A stretch of 64,000 nt of DNA from Gemmatimonadales bacterium. Its GTDB lineage: Bacteria > Gemmatimonadota > Gemmatimonadetes > Gemmatimonadales > GWC2-71-9. The position numbers and the translations under genes were made by a program. The stretch spans positions 1 through 64,000 of the forward strand of contig JACKDA010000002.1 in the NCBI GenBank assembly GCA_020633775.1, given 5' to 3'. The notes below the pieces were generated by a model. That model saw only the letters and a program-made list of their open reading frames with translations, did no database searches and was not told the DNA's origin. Positions 38,736 through 48,070 of this stretch are shown here, one piece after another. The stretch's first letter is position 1, and every line of letters starts with the position of its first letter.

Positions 38736-41700
38736 CACTCCCCTCGCGGCGACCGGCGGGCGCGCTCGCCCCTTCGGCGAAGCGGCGGATCAACGTGAAG
38801 AAGGCAGGATGAACAACACTGACCGTGGTCGCGGTGAGCATCGAAAAGACCCCGGTACCGAGCGCGACCGCCGCAGGCGCGCCCCGCCGGGCGATGGCGA
38901 TGGCAGCACGCCGAGGATGAAGGCGAAGGGAGGTCATCAGGATCGGCGGAACCGCTCGCGCGCAGCTCCATCGCGGCGTCCGCGATCGGCCAGCCCGCGA
39001 TCGCGCAGCTGGTCGCGAACTCGACGATCCAGGATTGCGTTCTTCACGGCCAGCCCCACCACCGTATCAGCCCGACCTGGAAGTAGATGTCCTCGACATC
39101 CCGCGCAGCCAGACGCCGAGAACGCGGGGATCCCGAACAGGATGCCGAGAGCACGGCGAACAGGATCGCCAGCTCTCGTACTGCGCAGCAAGCACGGGGA
39201 AGACGAGGATCAGGCCGAAGCGCGAAGACCAGGCCGCTGTCCCCGGAGGTTACGCTCCTGGAACGACGCTGGCCGCCGTAGGCAAGGCCGATCCTGCGGC
39301 TGGTACTTCTGGGCCGCCGAGGCCCTCGACCGCATCCGAGCATCTGCAGAGCTCGCCCCAGCGCGGGTTTTGAAGTGATCGCGGCGCGGAGGTGGGGCGT
39401 TGAAGCGCGACAGCAGGTTCCGGACCACTCGAGGAGCTTTCGTTTGACTCGGCGCCCCGATCAGGATCATCTCGCGCCCGAGGCCGAAGCGGACCTGCAG
39501 CCAGCCGATGTCCTCCGGACAGCAGCGGAACGGCACCTGCGCCTCGGCCTGCACCCGGTAGGTCCGGCCGTAGGGTTGAAGTCATTGATGTAGAGCGTCG
39601 ACAGCGACGCCTGGGCAGTCTGGAACAGCTCGGTCAGCGACATGCTTGCGCGCCCGCCCTCGCGGTGGCGATCAGCAGGCTGCAGGACGTTGGCGCAGAA
39701 CGTCGTCTGCACCCTGCCGAGGGCCAGGGAGCTGGTTAGATCACCGACGAACTCCTGCACCCCGCTGCGCGAACGCCCTCGAAGTCTGCACCGCGCGCCT
39801 GCGGAATGCATCTCAGGCCGGACGTCGTCCCCGGCAGGCACCTCGAGGAAGTTGAAGGCGAACGAGCATCACCATCACGCGAACAGTCCGCCATTGGTGC
39901 AGCCACCACGGCCTCGATCGAGAGGTCGGGGTGATCCGCTCCTCCCCGCAGCTTCAGGTTCACGAAGATGATCGCGCTGTTGGTCTGCGCCGCGAACGAG
40001 AGCGCGTCGACGCCGACCAGCGCCGCCGCATGCACCGACCGCGCCGGGTCGGCGAGAACTTTATCTGCTCCACCCGCTCGATGACCGCCTCGGTGCGCTG
40101 CTTCGAGGCGCGCCATCAAGAACTGGATCGCGACCGCGAAAGAACCCCTTGTCCTCCTCGGGGATGAACGCGCGCGGCGTGTTCCCGGTACAGCACCGCC
40201 GTCAGGCCGATCAGCACCGCGAAGACCGCCATGATGGTGCGCAGCGCGGATGAACCCACCGACCGTCCGGGTGTAGCGACCGGTCAGGCCGTGGAACCGC
40301 CAGTTGAACCAGCCGAAGAAGCCGCGATGCTCGACCTCATCCCGACCGACTGGCCCCGGCAGGCAGCATGCTGGAAGCGCCGAGGTCAGGCTCAGCGCGG
40401 CTCCCGCGGAGATCGACCGAGCACGATCGTGATCGCGGAACTGCTCATACATCGCCCGGTATTGATGCCGCTGAGAAGGCGACGGGATGAACACCGCACA
40501 GAGCACCAGCACGATCGCCACGAGGGCGCGGCCTGCCCCATCGCCTTGTCTGGCGGCCGCGGCCCGCTGGCAATCCACTCTCCGCCATGATCCGCTCGAC
40601 GTTCTCGATCCACCACGATCGCGTCGTCGACGACGATCTCGATCGCGAGCACCAGCCCGAACAGCGTGAGCACGTTGATCGAAGCCGAGCATCAGCAGGC
40701 CGAGGAAGTGCCGATCACCGACACCGGCGGCCTTCCAGGATCAGCGTGGCCCGCCAGCTCTGCAGGAAGACGGAACACCACCAGCGTCACAGGAACATCG
40801 CCTCGGCAAACGTCATGACGACCTCGGAGATCGACTCCTCGATGAACGGCGTCGTGTCGTGGGATGATCCCTCGATCCGGGCAGGAAGTCCTGGGCGAGC
40901 TCGTCCATCCAGTTACTCGAACCGGTCACGCACGTCGGTGGCGCCGTGCGCAGGTTGACCAGCATGAACGTCGTCGGCTTGCCGTCGAGTCAGACCACCT
41001 GGTCGTAGTTGCGCGAAGACGGAAGTACCACGTTAGCGGTATCGCGCACGGATCAGTCGCCGTCGGATCCGCGCGCACGATCACGTCAGCGAACTCCTCC
41101 GGGGGTCGTGAGGCGACCCTGGGTCGTGACCGGGACCGTGAACTGGGTCCCCGGCGGCGCCGGCTCGCGGCCGAGGCGCCCGGCCGGGTTGGTGGTGTTC
41201 TGCTCGCGGATCGCCCCGGCGACGTCGCTGACCGTGAGGCCGCGCTGCGCCAGCTTGTCGGGGTCGAGACTCACCAGCATCGAGAACTCGAGCCCGCCGA
41301 AGACGAAGGCGTTGCCGACGCCGGGCAACCGCTTGATCTCGTCCTCGATGTTCAGCTGGGCGTAGTTGTGCAGGTACGCCGCGTCGTAGCGCGGGTCGTC
41401 GGAGTAGAGCGCGGTGGCGAACAGGATGTCGGCCTGCGCCTTGGTCACCACGATGCCGTTGCGCCGCACCTCCTCGGGGAGCAGCGGCTCGGCGACCTTG
41501 ATCGCGTTCTGCACGTCGACCGCGGCCAGGTCCTGGTCGCGACTGATGTCGAACGTGACGTTGAGCGACATCACGCCGTCGGACGAGTTGGTCGACTGGA
41601 AGTAGAGCAGTCCGTCGAGGCCCGAGAGCTGCTGCTCGATCGGGGCCGCGACCGCCTGGGCGACGTCCTCGGCGGTGGCGCCGGGATAGACCGCGACCAC

Positions 41701-41874
41701 CGAGATCGCCGGGGGCGAGATCAGCGGGTAGCGGTTGACCGGCAGCCGCTGCAGCGCGAAGAGCCCGAGCAGCGTGATGACGATGCTGATGACCGCCGCC
41801 ATGACCGGGCGGCGGACGAAGAAGTAGCGCGGCTCGTCGGGCGCGGCAGGCGCGGGGTTCGTCCCTGCGCTCAC
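38735..41874 (-). pseudogene. RND efflux transporter (AcrB/MexB type), frameshifted after residue ~260
   Basis: Proton-driven inner-membrane pump. The first 262 codons are intact: VSAGTNPAPAAPDEPRYFFVRRPVMAAVISIVITLLGLFAL (in pieces) is the first helix, then VNRYPLISPPAISVVAVYPGA, GLDGLLYFQSTNSS and the porter-domain SDVAGAIREQN. Downstream pieces in changing frames include LTLFGLVLAIEIVVDDAI and VFSMLTATTVSVVHPAFFTLIRRFAEG-like, the final transmembrane helix. The 3140-base span corresponds to about 1046 codons, the size of AcrB. GTG at 41874 overlaps the MFP stop as GTGA. Drug or bile-type efflux specificity cannot be told. Confidence 0.8.
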
Positions 41875-42981
41875 GAGCCGGACTCCGCGCCCGTCGTATC
41901 GGCCGGGGCGTCGACCGGTCCCGGATCGGTGGCACCGGCCACGCTCGGCGAGACGACCGCCCCCGGCCCGGTCTTCTGGAAGCCGTCGACGATCACCCGG
42001 TCGCCGATCGCGAGGCCGGAATCGATCACCCAGCGATCACCCACCCAGGGCCCGACCTTCACGTCGCGCACGCCGACCGTGTCGCCCGGACCGACCACGA
42101 ACACCACCTGTCGCCCCAATTGCGACTGGACGGCCCGCTGCGGCACGGTGATGACTCCCGGCCGCGTGAACCCGCTCAGGTGCACCGCACGAACGCCCCA
42201 GCACGAGCAGCGGTCAGCGTTGCTGAACCGGCGCGGTACTCCCGCGTGCCGGTGGTATGGTCGAGCACCGGCTCGATGATCGAGGTGCCTTGGCGCCCGA
42301 GTCGGAACCGTCAGGGAAGCTGCACCGAGATCAGGTCGCTGGGGACGCAGCAGCCGCTCCGCGCCGGCGAGGTCCCCACGACGCGAGCTGCAGCGCCGAG
42401 GGGCGGAAGGCGACATTACACCGGCTCGATCTGGTCGATCGTGAGTGGGCAGGTCGAGCCCGGAACCCGCGCCCCGAGCTCCAGTGCCGCGCGTGCCGTC
42501 GACCGGCGATCTCGCACGGACGGTCGCATCACCGCGCCTTGGTCGCGCGGTCATAGCTGCGCGCCTGCAGCAGCTCGGTCTCGGCGTCGTCCATGTCACG
42601 CTGGGATCGCGATGCTCCGCCAGCAGCCCAGCCGCTGCCACCTGCCGCCTCACGTTGCGGAGCGCGCCTCGGCGCCGCTCGCGTCGGCAGCGTGCACCGT
42701 CGGATCGATCTCGTAGAGCGCGGCCGCGCGCCTCACGGCCCCCTCGCTGGAAGCTCCGCGCGGTGATCACCCCCGCGACCGGCTGCGCACCTCGACTCGA
42801 CAGTACGGCTGCACGGTGCCGGCGAGCTCGACCGCCTCGTCGACGGTCGTCGTGTCGGCGACCTCGACGGAGACGCGACTGCGGCGGCATGAAGCCCTGT
42901 TCCTCCTCGCCGCAGGCGGCAGGCAGAAACAGCGGATCAGCGCAGAGGGAGGAAAGGTCTTCGCTGCGGGGAGCGTCGCAT
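41871..42981 (-). pseudogene. RND periplasmic adaptor (MFP/AcrA type), frameshifted in the N-terminal half
   Basis: The C-terminal beta-barrel and membrane-proximal domains are intact: GVITVPQRAVQSQLGRQVVFVVGPGDTVGVRDVKVGPWVGDRWVID (in pieces) and SGLAIGDRVIVDGFQKTGPG. The N-terminal half is recoverable only across frames: LLLPAACGEE-like lipobox, VRSRVAGVITARSFQEG-like biotinyl-lipoyl motif, ALYEIDPT-like. The span is 1111 bases, about 370 codons, as expected. ATG at 42981 overlaps the TetR stop as TGATG. Together with the RND and OMF genes it forms a complete tripartite operon. Confidence 0.7.
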
Positions 42982-43620
42982 CAGCAGTCCGTCGAATCGG
43001 AGGTGGTCACGGGGCGCCGTCAGAAGGAGCCCGGAGTTGAGTCGATCGCGCCAGCAACAGGCGGGGCAGGGCCCCATCACAACACAGCGGGCTGTCGGTG
43101 CACCCGCGACGAAGTGCATCTGCAGCACGGCGCCGAGGAACAGCGCGTCAATCACCTGCGCAGTCAGGCGGGGATCACCGACATTGAAGGCGCCGGCGGC
43201 AGCCTGGCGCCCAGCAGGTGCTCGATCGGGCACAGCTGCGCTCGGAGAGCTGGCGGAAGGGCTGCGCGCCGACTGCGGAAGTCGCGCATCGGAGAGGACC
43301 GAGGCGGATCTCCAGCATCCCAATGGGTCAAACGGCCCCTGGCCTCGAGGGCTGGTGGAGGCGTCGGATGATGACCGTCCTCGACCACCCGAAGCGTCTC
43401 GGCCAACTCGAACGCCTCCCTCGGCCACCATCGCCTCGAAAGCCCCGCCTTCGACCCGAAGTAGTGCGACACCGTCGCGTGAGACCCCAGCGCGTCGGCG
43501 ACGCATCGCCCGAGGTGGCCTTCGCGAATCCGGCCTCACCACGACGCGCGCCGCGGCGAGAATCTCGGCGCGGCGCTCGGTCGGCCGGCGTTGCCACCGG
43601 ACGCAGGGAGGGGAATCCAT
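42981..43620 (-). pseudogene. TetR-family regulator of the efflux operon, frameshifted
   Basis: Reads MDSPPCVRWQRRPTERRAEILAAARVV at the start, and across two frames FAKATSGD-like, ALGVSRATVSHYFGSKAGL-like (helix-turn-helix), ETLRVVEDG. This is a TetR/AcrR N-terminal domain with the recognition helix VSHYFGSK. The span, 640 bases, equals about 213 codons; the frame breaks repeatedly. It is the first gene of the operon and overlaps the MFP gene as TGATG. An operator-like palindrome is upstream at 43653-43666. Confidence 0.7.
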
Positions 43621-43652
43621 CCCGAAAGGATAATTGAATTCCCGCCCAATTG

Positions 43653-43666
43653 TGTAACAATTTACA
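43653..43666. promoter_or_regulatory. Operator-like palindrome upstream of tetR
   Basis: TGTAA-CAAT-TTACA lies 33-46 bases upstream of the TetR start in an AT-rich intergenic region (43630-43700) that stands out from the GC-rich surroundings. It contains TTGTCA and TACACA on the minus strand that could serve as -35 and -10. Such a site is expected for self-repression by the TetR protein. Confidence 0.4.
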
Positions 43667-43710
43667 ACTTGTTGACAAAAAACGACTTACAGCAGAAATC
43701 GTCCAGACGT

Positions 43711-44271
43711 TCAATTATCCGGATCGGACGATCCCTTCACCGCTGCCTCGTAGCGATCGACCAGGTCATCCACCGCACGGGCGATCCGGTCGTCGCCGGC
43801 TTCCGAGCCGATGGGGGACCAGGCCGGCCAGGCGATCCGGGTCATCGCGGCGGCGGCGATCGCGACCACGACGGCGGGGAAGAGGGCCCGCGGCCCCATC
43901 AGGCGCGCGAAGGCGAACATCGAGGTGACCCAGCTCGCGGCGCCGACGAGGAACATCCGCCGGCCGGTCGCCGCACGGCGCTCGACGAGGGTCCGTCCGG
44001 AACTGCTCCACGCCAACCAGCGGGGCACGCTGCCGCGGGCGGCCGGGAGCGGCACGCGCCACCAATCCTCCCCTTGGAGCCGCCGGGCGAGCCCGAGGTC
44101 GCCCGGGCGGGCGGGCACGGCACCGATGACCTCCGGCGCCGTCGAGGCATACAGCGCCAGGCGCTGCACCGGGTTCATCGACCCGTCGCCGCGCTCGGCC
44201 GCCCGCCGGGCGTGGTGCTCGACCACCGCCCAGGGATCGACGGCGCGCTCGGGAAGCTCCGGGTCGGTCAC
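43711..44271 (-). CDS. Two-helix membrane protein of unknown function
   Basis: About 186 residues with two membrane helices in the second half (MFLVGAASWVTSMFAFARLM and ALFPAVVVAIAAAAMTRIAW). A polar N-terminal domain (AVVEHHARRAAERGDGSMNPVQRLALYAST) and an acidic C-terminus (DDRIARAVDDLVDRYEAAVKG) flank them. GTG at 44271 forms a GTGA overlap with the SPFH gene stop, so it is co-translated with it. The family is not recognised. The gene lies just outside the indel-rich zone and reads cleanly. Confidence 0.65.
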   Translation of the reverse strand: MTDPELPERAVDPWAVVEHHARRAAERGDGSMNPVQRLALYASTAPEVIGAVPARPGDLGLARRLQGEDWWRVPLPAARGSVPRWLAWSSSGRTLVERRAATGRRMFLVGAASWVTSMFAFARLMGPRALFPAVVVAIAAAAMTRIAWPAWSPIGSEAGDDRIARAVDDLVDRYEAAVKGSSDPDN

Positions 44272-45092
44272 TGTCGGCGGGTGATGTCCATCACCGAGCC
44301 ACCGATCACGCAGGTGGAGACGTTGGCCCCCGCGCACGCCTTCGCGATGCCGTCGGCCATCGCCCGCGCGGCCTCGAGCTGCACCAGCGCCGGGTTGCTG
44401 GCGTACGCCGCCGCCCGCAGGCGGGTCGCCTCCGCCTCGGCCTGGGCGCGGATGACGGTGGCGCGCGCGGCGACCGAATCGATCTGGAACCGCTTCAGGG
44501 TCGAGTCGAGCACCTGCGCCTGGGCCGCGGCGCCGATCCGGGCGTCCTCGATCGCCTTGGGGATCTTGATGTCGCGGACGTACGCCCGCTTGATCATCGC
44601 GAGGTCGCCGAGCTTGCGCTGGATGTGCTGCTGGACCGAATCCGACAGCTCGGCGCGACGCTGCGAGAAGATGTCCTCGACGGTCCAGCCGGCGAGCGCC
44701 GTCCGATACCCTTCGCGGATCGCGTTCAGGATCTCGATCTCGGCGGCCCCGGGAGTCCGCTTCGCGATGAAGACGCGGTTGACCGAGGTCGGGTCGTAGG
44801 CGTACACGACACCGACATCGCCGGTGACCGTCACCGGGTCGGCGGTCTGCGCGTCGATGGTCTCGGTCTGGCCGGTCGCCGGGAAGTTCACGTCGGTCAG
44901 CGGGAAGCAGGTCGCCTCGCTGAAGACGGTGAGGGCCATCCCGGTGGCCATGTGCTCATCGACGACCTTGCCGAAGCGCGTCTCGATGCAGTACTCGGTC
45001 TGGTCGATCTTCGTGCAACCGGTGAAGACCACGGCGAGGATCACGACGGCGACCAGCAGCGTGCCACCGATGGCACTGATCTTGGCGAGCAT
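44268..45092 (-). CDS. SPFH/prohibitin-family membrane protein
   Basis: A 274-residue protein: an N-terminal helix (AIGGTLLVAVVILAVVFTGCTK) with a lipobox-like FTGC, then the SPFH domain (TEYCIETRFGKVVDEHMATGMALTVF, GQTETIDAQTADPVTVTGDVGVVYAYDP, NAIREGYRTALAGWTVEDIFSQRRAEL). A helical coiled segment rich in Ala/Arg follows (VAARATVIRAQAEAEATRLRAAAYA). Prohibitin-like proteins assemble into large rings that support membrane protein quality control or scaffold microdomains. Here it is coupled by overlap to a small membrane protein. Confidence 0.9.
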   Translation of the reverse strand: MLAKISAIGGTLLVAVVILAVVFTGCTKIDQTEYCIETRFGKVVDEHMATGMALTVFSEATCFPLTDVNFPATGQTETIDAQTADPVTVTGDVGVVYAYDPTSVNRVFIAKRTPGAAEIEILNAIREGYRTALAGWTVEDIFSQRRAELSDSVQQHIQRKLGDLAMIKRAYVRDIKIPKAIEDARIGAAAQAQVLDSTLKRFQIDSVAARATVIRAQAEAEATRLRAAAYASNPALVQLEAARAMADGIAKACAGANVSTCVIGGSVMDITRRQ

Positions 45093-45167
45093 CGAGGCTC
45101 CAGGATGGGGAGTCGGAAGCGGCAGCCCGGCGAACCCGCGAAAGATCGCCCCGACCCCGCCCCGGCG

Positions 45168-45572
45168 TCACCCCTCGCTCGCCGCGCAGGCCTCGCGTTC
45201 GAAGGCGTTGTCGTGGTACGGATCCTGGCCGCGGAGCAGCGCCGCGAGCGAGGCGCCGGCATAGGCCAACGGGAAGAGGGGTCCCCAGCGTTCGGCCTGC
45301 TCGACGTGCACCCGCTCGTGTCGACGGGTGCAATCGAGTGCGCCCTGGTCGACCGCGAGCACGACGTGGCCGACCGCCATCGCGATCGGCCGCACGCCGA
45401 CGCCGAGCCGGGGGAGGAGCGGGGCGAGGAGACCCCCGTGGGCTTCCACGACGCCGTCGCGCACGACCACCGCGCCGCCGGTGGCCCGCGCGGCGCCGGC
45501 GAGCACGAGGCCGGGAAGCGTGAGCGGACTGGCCCAGGCGTAGGCCAGCGGGTGCCGGGCCGGCTCAGCCAC
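45168..45572 (-). CDS. Small membrane protein with an HExxH motif
   Basis: A 134-residue protein. The motif CTRRHERVHVEQAERWGPLFPLAYAGASL contains His-Glu-Arg-Val-His, a zinc-metallopeptidase signature, followed 20-30 residues later by NAFEREA with a possible third-ligand Glu. Weakly hydrophobic stretches (SPLTLPGLVLAGAARATGG and FPLAYAGASLAALL) precede and follow it, so it is probably membrane-associated. Very small size makes a stand-alone protease uncertain. It follows the YbjQ-like gene on the same strand after 15 bases. Not assigned to a family. Confidence 0.6.
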   Translation of the reverse strand: MAEPARHPLAYAWASPLTLPGLVLAGAARATGGAVVVRDGVVEAHGGLLAPLLPRLGVGVRPIAMAVGHVVLAVDQGALDCTRRHERVHVEQAERWGPLFPLAYAGASLAALLRGQDPYHDNAFEREACAASEG

Positions 45573-45587
45573 GGCGGCGATTGGCCG

Positions 45588-45914
45588 TCAGGAAATCCGG
45601 ACGGCCGTGCCCGACGCCGAGACCATCAGCATCCCGCCGCCGGAGCCCATCTGGATGCTCTCGTAGTCGAGGTCGACGCCGACCACGGCATTGGCGCCGA
45701 GTTCCTCGGCGAACTCGCACATCTCCTGCACCGCGAGGATCTTCGCCTTGCGCAGTTCCTCCTCGTAGGCGGCCGATCGACCGCCGACGATGTCGCGGAT
45801 CCCCGCGAAGAAGTCCCGGAAGATGTTGGCGCCGAGGATCGCCTCGCCGGAGACCAGCCCCATCACCTCGAGGACCTCGTGGCCCGCGACACCGTCGGTG
45901 GTCGTGACGAGCAT
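45588..45914 (-). CDS. YbjQ/UPF0145 family protein
   Basis: A 108-residue member of the YbjQ (heavy-metal-binding-domain) family. The conserved sequence is LVTTTDGVAGHEVLEVMGLVSGEAILGANIFRDFFAGIRDIVGGRSAAYEEEL in pieces, followed by AELGANAVVGVDLDYESI and MVSASGTAVRI. Family proteins form pentamers and bind metal or other ligands; function unclear. ATG at 45914 starts the conserved domain. It is five bases downstream of yegP-like 45919-46098. Confidence 0.93.
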   Translation of the reverse strand: MLVTTTDGVAGHEVLEVMGLVSGEAILGANIFRDFFAGIRDIVGGRSAAYEEELRKAKILAVQEMCEFAEELGANAVVGVDLDYESIQMGSGGGMLMVSASGTAVRIS

Positions 45915-45918
45915 CGGC

Positions 45919-46098
45919 TCAGGCCTCCTCGACCTTGGCCACCGGCGCATCGCGCTGCACGGCCTTGATGCCGTTGAGGCAACCCGCCTTGTCGGTGTAG
46001 CCCTCACCCGACGACGCGATCTGGGTCCCGTTGCCGCTCTTCAGCCGCCAGCGATACTCGCCGGCCTTGTCCTTGTACACCTCGAACTTCGCTGCCAT
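45919..46098 (-). CDS. YegP/DUF1508 family protein
   Basis: A 59-residue basic protein of the YegP type: KFEVYKDKAGEYRWRLKSGNGTQIASSGEGYTDKAGCLNGIKAVQRDAP in pieces. It carries one copy of the repeat normally present twice, which is the common short form. Function unknown; the family is widespread in Gram-negatives. ATG at 46098 has AGGAGG eight bases upstream. Confidence 0.93.
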   Translation of the reverse strand: MAAKFEVYKDKAGEYRWRLKSGNGTQIASSGEGYTDKAGCLNGIKAVQRDAPVAKVEEA

Positions 46099-46118
46099 CC
46101 GTTCCTCCTGTGCGTGAG

Positions 46119-46355
46119 TCAGTCCTTGTTCATCATCCCGACGACGGCCAGGATGATGATCGCCCCCACCACGGAGCCGATGAACCCGACGCCCTGGCCC
46201 CAGCCGATGCCGCGCACCAGGAAGCTGCCGACGAGGGAACCGCCGATCCCGAGCAGGGTCGTCTTGATGAAGCCGGCCTCCTGCTTGCCGGGCATGATCG
46301 CCCGCGCGACGAGGCCGATCAGGAAACCGATCAGGATGGTCCAGAGGATGCCCAT
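46119..46355 (-). CDS. GlsB/YeaQ/YmgE family small membrane protein
   Basis: A 78-residue, three-helix inner-membrane protein: MGILWTILIGFLIGLVARAIMPGKQEAGFI, TTLLGIGGSLVGSFLV and GFIGSVVGAIIILAVVGMMNKD. The pattern GLVARAIMPG is characteristic of the transglycosylase-associated/GlsB family, whose members respond to envelope or general stress. ATG at 46355 starts the first helix. It may be transcribed from the TATAGT at 46410-46415 together with the yegP- and ybjQ-like genes. Confidence 0.93.
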   Translation of the reverse strand: MGILWTILIGFLIGLVARAIMPGKQEAGFIKTTLLGIGGSLVGSFLVRGIGWGQGVGFIGSVVGAIIILAVVGMMNKD

Positions 46356-46409
46356 GGTCGCTCCGTGTGGGGGTGGTGGCCTCCCCTCGCCCGCGGGAGT
46401 CCACTCCAA

Positions 46410-46415
46410 CTATAG
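46410..46415 (-). promoter_or_regulatory. Putative -10 box of the glsB-yegP-ybjQ cluster
   Basis: Minus-strand TATAGT in an otherwise GC-rich intergenic gap, 55-60 bases upstream of the GlsB-like start. No convincing -35 is visible, so this is tentative. Confidence 0.35.
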
Positions 46416-46436
46416 CACCCGCCGGGGCCCGTGGGG

Positions 46437-47108
46437 TCAGCGAAACGTGGCGATCTCGTGCAGCGGCTTCTTGGTGATCACCGGCACCTGCGCGCCCGCG
46501 GCCGGGTGGCCCGCCACGACGAGCATCACCGCCCGCTCCCGGGACGGCCGCTCGAGGAGCTCGCCGAGGAAGGCCATCGGCGAGGGGGTGTGGGTGAGGG
46601 TCGCGAGGCCGGCGTGGTGCAGCGCCGTGATCAACATGCCGCAGGCGATGCCGACCGACTCCTGCACGTAGTAGTTGGCCTGCCGCTCACCCTGCGCGTC
46701 CACCCCGTGCCGCTCCGCGAAGACCGCGATCAGCCACGGCGCGATCTCGAGATACGGCTTGTGCTCGTCGGTGCCGAGGTGCGCGAGCGCCGCGAGCCAC
46801 TCGGCGGGCGCGGTCGCGTAGAAGGCGCGCTCCTCGACCTCGGCCGCCTCGCGGATCCGGCGCTTGAGCTCCGGGTCGCCGACGGCGACGAAGTGCCAGG
46901 GCTGGCGGTTCGCGCCACTGGGCGCGGTCCCCGCGGCGCGGATCGCCTCCTCGATCACCTCGCGCGCCACCGGTCGGTCGCTGAAGTGGCGCACGGTGCG
47001 CCGCTGCTGCAGCTCCTCGCGCATCGCACGCGCCCGCGCGAGCATCGCCTCGGGCGGGAGGGCCGCCCGCGGCGGCAACGGCTGCATCACCGGCTCGGGC
47101 ACGCTCAC
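46437..47108 (-). CDS. Nitroreductase family (iodotyrosine-dehalogenase-like) FMN enzyme
   Basis: A 223-residue FMN-dependent oxidoreductase. RRTVRHFSDRPVAREVIEEAIRAAGTAPSGANRQPWHFVAVG (in pieces) carries the FMN-binding Arg and APSGANRQPW loop typical of the iodotyrosine-dehalogenase/BluB-like branch. NYYVQESVGIACGMLITALHHAGLATL and MLVVAGHPA follow. The reaction and substrate are unknown. GTG at 47108 makes a GTGA overlap with the DUF6524 gene; the ATG at 47087 is an alternative. It converges with no other gene and precedes the GlsB cluster promoter zone. Confidence 0.9.
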   Translation of the reverse strand: MSVPEPVMQPLPPRAALPPEAMLARARAMREELQQRRTVRHFSDRPVAREVIEEAIRAAGTAPSGANRQPWHFVAVGDPELKRRIREAAEVEERAFYATAPAEWLAALAHLGTDEHKPYLEIAPWLIAVFAERHGVDAQGERQANYYVQESVGIACGMLITALHHAGLATLTHTPSPMAFLGELLERPSRERAVMLVVAGHPAAGAQVPVITKKPLHEIATFR

Positions 47109-47548
47109 TCGACCGTGTCGGTGTCGATCTGGCCGGTCAGCTTGCGCGAGAGGTGCGACCAGCTCATCCCGATGGTGAGCAGCACCGCGACACTGACGAG
47201 GATGATGTGCGCGATCGCCGCGCCCTGCATCGCGACGATCCGGTAGCTGGTGAGCAGCCAGACGATCCCGCCGCAGATCGCCGCGACGAGCACCGCGCCG
47301 GCGAGACCGAGGGAGCGGCGCGTCGCCTGCACGTACACCACCCAGCCGATCACCAGCGCGATGCCGAGGAGGAACTTGACCGGCGCGTTGGCCGCCGCAT
47401 CGCCGGTGCCGCGACCGAAGAGCGGCAGGATCACCCAGTGCGTGAACGACTTCGCCATCGGGTTCCAGGTGGCGTACACCAGCAGGAGGGCGAAGACGAA
47501 TCGCGCACCGATCCCGCCCCACGAGATGCCATCAGACGAGGAGGCCAT
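47105..47548 (-). CDS. DUF6524 inner-membrane protein
   Basis: A 147-residue protein with four membrane helices: ARFVFALLLVYATWNPMAKSFTHWV, VKFLLGIALVIGWVVYVQATRRSLG, AGAVLVAAICGGIVWLLTSY and AHIILVSVAVLLTIGMSWSHLSRKL. The ATWNP motif after the first helix and overall length fit DUF6524. Function unknown. It overlaps the nitroreductase gene by GTGA, so they are co-expressed. Confidence 0.8.
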   Translation of the reverse strand: MASSSDGISWGGIGARFVFALLLVYATWNPMAKSFTHWVILPLFGRGTGDAAANAPVKFLLGIALVIGWVVYVQATRRSLGLAGAVLVAAICGGIVWLLTSYRIVAMQGAAIAHIILVSVAVLLTIGMSWSHLSRKLTGQIDTDTVE

Positions 47549-47584
47549 GCACCGTTCCTGGAGAGAGGGAAGTCGACCCCGGGG

Positions 47585-48070
47585 TCAGGCGAGCCCGAGC
47601 AGCCACCCCACGATACGCACGGCGACCCAGATCGCGAAGACCAGCGTCCCCGCGAGCCCCGCCGCCACGGCGACCAGGACCAGCGTGCTCCGCCGCTCGG
47701 CGTGGGCCGGCGTCGCCAGCCACCGTTCCAGCAGCGCCACGTTGCGGCGCTGCGCCTTCCAGCCGATGTCGAAGAGGTCGCCCAGCAGGGGGATCGCCCC
47801 GAGCAGCGCGTCGGTCCCGATGTTCAGCAGCATGCGCCCCAGGACGCTGGCGGGCGCCCGCAACCGCGCCGCCACCACGAGCCCCCACGAGGCCACCAGC
47901 GCCCCGGCGACATCGCCGAGGCCCGGCACCAGCCCGATCAGGGCGTCGAGCCCGATCCGGCGCCCGAGGACCGGGACCCGGACCAGGTCATCCCAGAGGC
48001 GGGCGAGGAGGCGCAGCCGATCGAGCGACGCCTCCCCGGACCGCGGCGCGGGGGCTACGGCGTCTCGCAC
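47585..48070 (-). CDS. DUF4112 membrane protein
   Basis: A 161-residue protein. The core LARLWDDLVRVPVLGRRIGLDALIGLVPGLGDVAGALVASWGLVVAARLRAP (in pieces) is the DUF4112 signature; the second half has NIGTDALLGAIPLLGDLFDIGWKAQRRNVALLERWL and a C-terminal membrane helix (LVLVAVAAGLAGTLVFAIWV). Function unknown. I choose GTG at 48070, overlapping the end of the upstream propeller gene by 16 bases; ATG at 48097 is possible. Confidence 0.85.
   Translation of the reverse strand: MRDAVAPAPRSGEASLDRLRLLARLWDDLVRVPVLGRRIGLDALIGLVPGLGDVAGALVASWGLVVAARLRAPASVLGRMLLNIGTDALLGAIPLLGDLFDIGWKAQRRNVALLERWLATPAHAERRSTLVLVAVAAGLAGTLVFAIWVAVRIVGWLLGLA

Noticed and set aside
34160..43640. Biological pseudogenisation of a whole gene block
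   Set aside because: All genes retain family lengths and overlapping junctions; the pattern fits sequencing or assembly indels better. Kept as an annotation type only because no continuous frames exist.
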